A stretch of DNA of 64,000 nt. Source: Cunninghamia lanceolata (lineage: Eukaryota > Streptophyta > Pinopsida > Cupressales > Cupressaceae). The DNA is taken from positions 15,119,001-15,183,000 of the forward strand of contig BSBN01001752.1 of NCBI GenBank assembly GCA_027924645.1, in the 5' to 3' direction. The position numbers and the translations under genes are program-made. The notes under the pieces were generated by a model that saw nothing but the letters and a program-made list of their open reading frames with translations, did no database searches and had not been told where the DNA came from. Each line of letters opens with the position of its first letter. Positions within the stretch are counted from its first letter, which is position 1. Shown here piece by piece: positions 56,378-64,000 of the stretch.

Positions 56378-57688
56378 ATGGGGAACATTGGAAAGAGGGT
56401 GAAGAAAGAAAATGAAAATCTAATATGCAAAAAGGATATTTTGGAAAAATAATTGTGTGAAATTAAAAGATGTAATTTAGAGTTGATGGAAAGGCTAAAA
56501 TAACTAGAAGACAAATATGATCCCCTTGAAGAAGAATTAGAAAATACAAGAAGGAGAAATGAAGAACTGGAAGTAGAGCTGAAATTGTTTGAGGATATTG
56601 AAAAGAGATTTAAATAATTGGAAAAAGGATTCAAGTTGTTTGGGAAGGTGGAAAAGAGAAACAGAGATCTTGAAGAAGATTTGGAAGAATTGAAGAAGGA
56701 GAACAGTTTGCATAATAATGAAATATTAGGGTTGAAAGGAACATATTGGTCAGTTGGAGCAGTCACTTGTAGCATGCAAAAAAGAGAATGAAATCTTGAA
56801 GATCTAAGCTTGAACTTTGTGATGTTCCATGTGATACTAATGATTTGTGTGATGATGCAGAAGTTTCTTTAGAAAGTGAGGATGAAGATGACAGTGTAAC
56901 TAAACCTACAGTTGTTGGTGATGGTATTGGTTTCAAAATCATACAGAGAATGGGATATGAAGGAAAAGCACTGGGAAAGCATCAGCAAGGAATCACAGAG
57001 CCTATTGAACAATTAGTGAGATCAAGAAGTGAAGGCCTTGGGTATGACAGAGGTAAGGATTTTACTAGAAATTCAAACAAATCAAATCAACGAAGAAAAG
57101 GTATGTATTTTTCTCACTGTAAAAGACATGGACATGAAAAGGAATTTTGTTGGGATGTAAACCCTTGTAAGTTATGTGGATAAAGGAACCATTCTGAAAA
57201 GATGTGTTGGAATAAGATGAGAAAGAGAAAGACTATGACATATTATATGCAGATGGATTATGGATGGATTGATGGAACAAGATGGAAACATGTTGCTTGT
57301 ATGTTTAGAAGGTTGTATAGATGGAAGTGTTCATATTTTGGAGGAAACGAGGGACCAAGATACAGAGAAAGAAGACTTTATGCAGAGCAAAATAAGGACA
57401 GTAATTCAAACTATAGAGGGAGAGATGACAGGAGTCATAATTCTTATCACAATGCAGGATACCAAAGAAATGAAGGAGGATTTACCAGAAGAACCTGTTT
57501 TCAAGTGTAGAGGAGAAAAGAATCAAGTAGTGAATGTCATCAAGAATTTGTTACCAAAAAATCTAAGAAGAAGAGCCTGTTGATACAGAGATAGTTTATG
57601 CAGAGGACGAGGAACCTTTTGAGTCATCAAATTTGATAGAGAAACCAGAAGAAGGTGAAGCATTGATCTTGAGAAGATTTTTTTTGTA
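56378..57688 (+). pseudogene. Gypsy gag with coiled coil, G-patch and zinc knuckles (copy B)
   Basis: Counterpart of 19778-21096. The coiled coil is broken by stops. The G-patch frame 56845-57183 reads IGFKIIQRMGYEGKALGKHQ and SEGLGYDRGKDF; one Gly of the usual GxGLG is Ala here. Knuckles HCKRHGHEKEFC and CKLCG-stop-RNHSEKMC follow; the stop is TAA where copy A has TGA, in the same codon. The frame then continues at 57202-57510 with FRRLYRWKCSYFGGNEG and SHNSYHNAGYQRNEGGFTRR. No protease or pol follows. Confidence 0.78.
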
Positions 57689-60600
57689 AATAGTGCAAGA
57701 GAAAGTTTGTATAAAATCATTCAAGAAACAGTGCAAGAGAAAGTTTGTGTAAAGTCATCTAAGAGAATAGTGCAAGGAAAGTTTGTGTGAACAACTGTGA
57801 AATAGAATAGAAAAGAGAAGTTCATGCTGTACAGAAAGGGGAGATGACAAGTAATTCTAATGAAGGAGAAAGTTTGTATACCAGAGTAAAGGAATCAAGG
57901 ATGAAGAAATAGAGAATATTATAGGAGAAGCATATGCAGAGTAGAAATTGTACGATTCTAAATTTTTTGATGATGTTTTGATTGTTCTATGCCTTGGGAT
58001 GAAATCAAGAGCATGTTTTAAAAAAATTAAAGATGAATGCCTTTTGGTGAAAATAAAGGCTTGGAAGTTGTATGTTTTTTATTGTTGAAGATGGCATCTC
58101 TTTAATGCAATTAAAACTATATGAATGCATGTAGTTTTAGTTCTTTTTCTAATTTTTGATGATTTAATTACTAAGAAAGAAAATATGTATGCAACTATTT
58201 ATCTTTTTCTAAATGCAATCTTCTATGTTTTTGTGTTTTTCAAATATTTGACTATTGCAATGATTTAATATAAGAAAACAAACATGTGATTTAATCTAAG
58301 AAACACAATGACATTTTACCTATAACTAGAAAAAATAATAAAAAAGAAAAAAAAACAACATTTTACTTCCTCAAGTGCAATTGTTTTCACTAATTACTAA
58401 TTCTATTCTAAAAAGCAATAAAAGAATCTATAATGATGGCACCAATACTAGGCATACATTCTCAAAGAGATCTAGCTATTTGGTAATCTTCTTTACAGTA
58501 ACTAAGTCCTCTACTTGATGATGAGAAAAATGGTAAGGGATTTAAGGAGATTTGAAAAAGAAAATGAAACACAAGGGATTTAAGGCTTAAAAAGAAAAAG
58601 TCTCAAGACCTATTCAAGAAGCTTGGATGAGCTAGAGATTCTATGAGATATCTAAACTATGGATATCTAAACTAAAACTTGAAAACAAAAGACTAAAAGC
58701 CTATAAAAAGACTTAAAAAAGATTGTGGAAAAGCTAAGAAGCTTAAATATATATGCCATGGTAAGGCCATCATATCTATATAAGCTATGACCATGACCTA
58801 AAACATATAGAATTGAAAAAAAACAACCTAAGGGTCATTCTTTTATTATTCTTACCACATCGCCATGACACCAAAGTGTTGCTATCATATCATTTATCTA
58901 CTTTCAAATCATCCTTTAATTATTGTCCAAAGAAATCTCTTTCCTTGTTTGGAACATGATTTGAAAAGACCCTTTTTACTGTTTATGACTTTGAAGATCC
59001 AAATATTTTTAATACTAGCAATCGCACCTTAGTGTGCAATGGGTACACTGAGATAACATATAGATAAAAGTAATTAGTACTTCCTTTATTAGTTCACATC
59101 AAACATTAGAATTTCATGAGAAGAGAGCATACGATTTTGTTGATGATCGGTCCTCTTCATGTTTTCTAAGCATGTTAAGCCATCTAATTGAAATGGCAAG
59201 CCTAAGTATAGACTCGATAAGATTTATCATTCATTAGGCTTCTTGCAGAAGGAGTTTTATCATCAATGTCTATGAATGGATCTAAAGATGTATAGTGTAA
59301 ATTTCATGGATGGTAGCTGTTTGAAATTCTTTCCCAATGAGCTATCATATCTTGATTCTAAATGGTTGGTATAGCAATAGTTAAATCCAATAGAATGTTT
59401 GAAAACATTGACCATCTACTTTTGGGATGGTGGTGAAACGAGGGTAGAGTCCAAAAATAGTTGGTGTTAAGCATTCTTTCCATTTGTCAGACTTCTGAGA
59501 TGTTGCAAATGTCCATTTTTGAGTCACTTCAATAAATGAGCATTATTTCCAATTGTATCATTGGTTGTGACATGTATGAATTAATGAAGCTTGGAGACAA
59601 GATGTTTCTATTGTTAGAGAGAGCTACACTTTAGTGTTTAATGGGTATGGTAAAGAGGTCTTAAAGGTGAACTATTAGGTCCTTAAGCAAATGACATGTT
59701 TCCCTAAGTGTTGACATTTATCTCTCTTTCCCATTTATATCTTTTATCTCTACCTCTCTCTCTCCCACTCTCTCTCTTTCTCTATTTTCTATGAATTTCC
59801 ACACATTGTGAATTATGTAAGGCATGCAATGCATTGAAGTGTAACTTGAAAAAAATAATGAAACCTTCATTTTGTACTAATATGGACTTCAATAGACTAG
59901 AAATTCCTTATTTTTAGTAGCCAAGTTCCCATCCAAATTGAAGACGCTACAAAAAACAAGTATTGAAAATTATGGACATTATTATTATTTTGATTCTATG
60001 TAGAAAAATTGTTTTCACAACCATCATGGGACTAATTGCAAGTATGGATGTTGCCAATTGTAGACCCATATGGTATTTTGATAATAAATTCTTTATTTTG
60101 TAATTGTCTACACTTAAATAGATTAGTAAAATTTCTTATTATGTCATAGTCATGTTCCCTGAAATTGAAGAGGATAGCAAAAACAAGTATAGAAAATTAT
60201 GGACATTATTTTGATTATATGGAGCAATTTTTTTTGCAAGCTTGGATGTTGCCAATTGCAATCATAGGGTTATTAGTTTGATTAGTCCTACTAATCATGG
60301 TTTCATTTTGCAAGGGTTGAATGAAAGCCTAGAGGATTGTGACTAATCAAATTTCATAAAAGAAAGCACTTAGATTTAGAAAATGAGTACTATGAAACAC
60401 ATCACAAGAGGAGGAAAGAGAATCAAAAAAGTCAGGGGAGTGGTTTAATAGTAACTTCCATTTATCTCTATCTCTCTCTACTTCTTTCTCTCCCTCTTCC
60501 TCTCCAAGTTGCTATCTCTCTCTCCATAGCTTCCTTTCTCTCTCCTTTCTTCCTCTCTCTCCTCTCTTACACTCTCTCTCTTAATCTCTCTACTCCTCCG

Positions 60601-62614
60601 GATCTCTCTCTATCTCTCTAACTTTATTTGTGTCTATCTATCTCCCCTTATCTTTCTCTCTTCCTTTCTCTCTCTCCTCTCTCCATCTCTCTATAATTAT
60701 TAAGAGAGAGAAAGACATATGGTAAGAGACAGAGATGGAGAATAATCTATCTCTATCTATCTCTTTTTCTCTGTCTCTCTCTCTCTCTATGTTCCCTTGT
60801 TTCTTCCTTTATTTCTCCATCTCTATCTTTGCTTCTTTGACAAAAAACTTAATGAAATGATTATTTAAATTGGAGGTTTTAATTTGATAATAGGTGGAAG
60901 CCCATATAATAATCTGATAGGCAACAATAGGAACACAATGGATGGGCTAGAGGGGAAGCATTCCTCTATTTTCTATGAATTTCTATGGATTGTGAATTAT
61001 GTAAGTCATGCAATGCATTCAAGTGTAACTTGATACAATAACGAAACCTTCATTTTGTACTAATCTAGACTTAAGGACTATCTTCTTGCATTGCATGTCC
61101 CTAGTTAGAAGAATTTCCATCATTAATGTCTTTCAATAGATCTGGAGATGTATGGTTTAAATTCCATGGATGGTAGACATTTGAAATTCCTTCTCGATGG
61201 GATGTAATATATATCTGTAATGAACAAAAATCATTGTGAATGTTTCTGAATAGCTAGCATAGTAGTGGTTCAGTCCAACTGAATGCTTGAAAATATTGAT
61301 CATCTGTTGTTAGGATGGTGGTGAAATGAGGGGAGACTCGAACAATAGCCAGTGTCTATCCATTTGTTAGACTTTCAAGATGCTGCCAATGCCCATTTGT
61401 TTGCATAATCACCATGGGACTAATTGCAAGCTTGGATGTTGCCAATTACAATCCCAAGGTTAATAGGTTGATTAGTCATGCTAACCATGGTTTCCTTTTG
61501 CAAGGATTGAATGAAAGCCTAGAGGATGTGCAGAAAGTCAAATTTCATAAATAAAAAAAAAACACTTAGATTTAGAAAAGGATTATTATGAAACCCATCA
61601 CAAGAAACCATTTTAGAAGATAAAGCTCAAATAAAGCATGTCTTCCAAAGGATTGGTTGGATTTAGTGACTACTTTCCTTAGGTGCTTTGAAGGAATAGG
61701 TACAAGAACTAATGCAAGATAGAAGATCAAATGTGAAGGCCAATATCTCTCCTATTGGTATTCATGTATCGTCTACATTTAATGAATTATGTCATTGTAT
61801 TCTCCCTTTAGTAGACTTCATCATGTAGCCAACCATAAGCCTACTAAAGTGGGGGCAAACTATAATAACAAAAATTTCATTACCCTTATTACACTTTTCT
61901 GTCCATTTTATATGTTAGCCCATATGTGCACTTTGTGTGTCATTTTAAGCCTTTTTACCTAGCCTTTGTTGTTCCCTAGCCACGTTGTACCCATTTCTAG
62001 TGTTCTTCCTAAGCCTTATTTATCCTTCGTAACTATTGTCTTTCATTTAATTTTCATCCCCTTCCTATGTCCTAAGCCTCCTTTTACTATTTTCCTTGTT
62101 GACCCCTTCAACCCCCTTGTTAAACCTCAACTTGTCATCACTAGTGTTGTCCTATATGTGAACCCCACCTTTCCTCTTCATAAAATATGTCTAAGAAAGA
62201 TTTTTTTTTGTATTTTAGTATAGTAATATCAAGTTTCCTAGTCATGCATGCATTCTTTTAACATATTCTCCTCCAACATTTGATAAGTTGTGGCTAGCTG
62301 GAGACAACTTTACGTACCTTATTTTTCATTTGGTTTGCATCTAATTACCTAGACATAACCTTAGAATTTGCATCTAGTTTACACATGTTTGCACATAACC
62401 ACACTTAAAAAACATTAAAAATTATTCTTTTTCATTATTTCACCTATTATCAATAAGTTAATAATTAAATCATTACTTAATTCATTATTAGTAACCACCC
62501 TCTAGTGGATTTAGTTGCAAATGAAAAGACCTAAAATTCTAACAACCCACTTAGCAAATTAGTAAAGTAGTTAGCCATTTAGCTCAAGAGGGAGTAATGT
62601 TTGTCGATGCCTTG
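57689..62614. other. Non-coding DNA with direct repeats and CT tracts (copy B)
   Basis: Counterpart of 21097-25773, including the degenerate direct-repeat blocks (about 59265-59475 and 61125-61345; 60240-60420 and 61410-61600) and the AGTGCAAGAGAAAGTTTGTG tandem units near 57693-57790. It carries about 240 bases (58469-58709) absent from copy A. No gene is supported. Confidence 0.55.
60455..60835. repeat. CT-rich low-complexity tract (copy B)
   Basis: Pyrimidine-rich plus strand of CTCTCT and TATCTC units, counterpart of 23650-23990. It is longer near 60770-60800 (TCTCTGTCTCTCTCTCTCTC). Confidence 0.9.
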
Positions 62615-62902
62615 TCAAATAATAGATGGAAAATATAAATACATGGGAGAAATATTAGAGTGGAATGAGGATGGAGCATCAATAAATTTTGCTTTGGGGG
62701 ACGTGGGAGGAGACGGTTCCATCATTGCAAAAGTGTTAGGTTGGTGAAAAAGTTTAGGAAGAGGCATAGGTTTGTGGACTAGGCAATCTTCTATCCAATC
62801 ACCTTCTTCTCTATAAAAGAAACAAGAATTCAAATTTCTCAAATATATAATAGGAACGAGGATGCACATGGAGAGTTGAGAAATTATGTACTCTTTGTAC
62901 AC
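62615..62902 (-). other. Conserved small frame of unknown function (copy B)
   Basis: 95 codons open, counterpart of 25774-26076, with YREEGDWIEDCLVHKPMPLP and EPSPPTSPKAKFIDAPSSF. Differences between copies are few and do not break the frame, but 4% divergence over 90 codons would often leave a frame open by chance. No domain recognised. Confidence 0.3.
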
Positions 62903-63254
62903 AAAACTATGTAGTTCAAATAAAAGGCAATCCCTTTAATAAAGGGTTTAAATGACAGATTGAGGCAAGGAATCTCTACCCACATGGGATATTAATATTT
63001 GGAGGAAACATTTAGATAGAAATCAACGTCACATGCCTAGTGGTAGCTTACTTCACTTAAAATGGTTTGTGTATCATAATGCAGAATTGCTTATGCATGC
63101 TTTGCTAGATAAAATATCATCACAAGCATTCAACAATCATACATTAATTGTTGCCATCATCATTCATATTCTAGTAGATGGGTGAGTGCGAGATCATGAT
63201 AGGCCAAATAGTGGCAATAGAGAAAAATCTTGCTAGATGAAAAAGTGCTAACAT

Positions 63255-63990
63255 TTAGACTAATATTTGGACTTGGATGGAAAGGATGTTAATATTTCTA
63301 GCTCTAATATGGATTCTTTGTATGACATCCATTATGCACCGCCATTCCTCATTCGCCAAGTGATCTCGGTGAAGTCCTCGATTCCCTGCAGCCTTTATTT
63401 GATTCTTTTCTTTTTCACTCAGGTCTGGTCTGCAAACCTTTGCCATAATGCTGTCCTTATGTTTTCTGGTCATTTTCTGTTTGCCGACTATAAATCCTTG
63501 GCGCGGTACACCCATTACTCTCTCGAAGTCTTGTGGCGAGAATGTGATTTTGACCGATACATTCATGAACCTGATGATCGTGTGTTTTGCTCGGGGATTG
63601 TAATTCGCCACCATGTTCTTCAATATTGCCTCAAACTCTCTGAAATTGAAATAGGGCATTTGTATTACCTTGTCTACTTGTGCCTTCTGCAGTGCCTTCT
63701 TGAGAGGGTGATCGTCAGCATGGCTGTTCCACCACTGTTTGCACTCGTTCGCCGTAAGACTTTCCCACTGCAAGGAATCCACTGTGATTTTTTCCTTGTC
63801 TTTTCCTTTCCCTTTTGGCTATTTCTTCTGTGCTGATGAACCCACGTCAATTTGTGGTGTCTGTACTGGTTTTTCTTCCACGATTACCTTTGCTGCCATC
63901 TTTTGATCTTCCACCTGTTCTGAAATCTGAATTTATTTTCCTCTACCTTGAGCTCTAGTAACCCTGTTTGCTGGCAAGAATGACATTTTG
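63255..63990 (-). pseudogene. Partial reading frame of unknown family, probably transposon-related
   Basis: Open over 63255-63782; upstream, toward 63986 (MSFLPANRVTRAQGRGK), it continues past two stops. The N-terminal part is Lys/Gln-rich and disordered-looking (GKGKDKEKITVDSLQWESLT). The ordered part has YFNFREFEAILKNMVANYNP, VKITFSPQDFERVMGVPRQG and NEEWRCIMDVIQRIHIRARN. The layout of an N-terminal basic tail and an "FERVMGVP" motif is reminiscent of plant transposon-associated proteins with a fold placed before Ulp1-like or mobile domains, but I cannot name the family. It ends in broken sequence at 63255. Confidence 0.45.
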
Positions 63991-64000
63991 ATCTTCTTTA

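Larger units (their letters stand above)
31160..62910 (+). repeat. Segmental duplication, copy B
   Basis: Collinear with 1-26069 in the same orientation. Without the 5.5 kb insertion at 39695-45181 it is about 26.26 kb. Homology probably continues left through the gypsy chromodomain and LTR fragment to about 30503, but copy A is cut by the window there. It ends at ACAAAACTAT (62910), after which the sequences differ completely. Confidence 0.94.

Noticed and set aside
63267..63836. Plus-strand open frame of 189 codons.
   Set aside because: It is antisense to the minus-strand frame, which has the more protein-like composition; the plus-strand translation is hydrophobic and shows no domain.

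Overview
The window is a transposon-packed stretch of a seed-plant nuclear genome. Long-decayed LTR retrotransposons, chromoviral gypsy and copia proteins, a TIR-type resistance-gene fragment, long AT-rich non-coding stretches and very low gene density suggest a large genome, quite possibly a gymnosperm; the species cannot be read from the sequence. I see no intact host gene, no rRNA or tRNA and no CRISPR.

Layout. About 26 kb is present twice in direct orientation: copy A (5-26069, cut by the window's left edge) and copy B (31160-62910). Each copy holds, in order: a small TIR transposon inserted in a minus-strand gypsy chromovirus; an exon chain of an unidentified host gene broken by a minus-strand copia element; an F-box-like gene fragment; a second gypsy fragment; a plus-strand LTR, primer-binding site and gag of a third gypsy element with a G-patch domain; and about 5 kb of non-coding DNA with internal repeats and CT-rich tracts. 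Between the copies (26070-31159) lie a TIR-domain resistance-gene fragment, a copia RT fragment, 2.3 kb of unassigned AT-rich DNA, and the truncated 3' LTR and chromodomain of the copy B gypsy. After copy B comes unique DNA with a partial minus-strand reading frame of unknown function.

History. Hand-counted samples give an order of events: the two LTRs of the old copia in copy A differ at roughly 8%, the two 26-kb copies at roughly 4%, and the two LTRs of an element found only in copy B at about 2%. That element (39695-45181) is a gag-only copia-type retrotransposon. Copy A keeps its empty target site. Most of its body, including the 5' LTR, is inverted, with short homology at both junctions. 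I consider this the most informative object in the window.

How the genes work together. They do not form a working pathway. Nearly every retroelement reading frame is broken, many stops are explainable by C-to-T or G-to-A transitions, and the host genes are fragments. The clearest long open frame is the gag-protease of the inverted element. The value of the window is as a dated record of insertion, duplication and post-duplication deletion.
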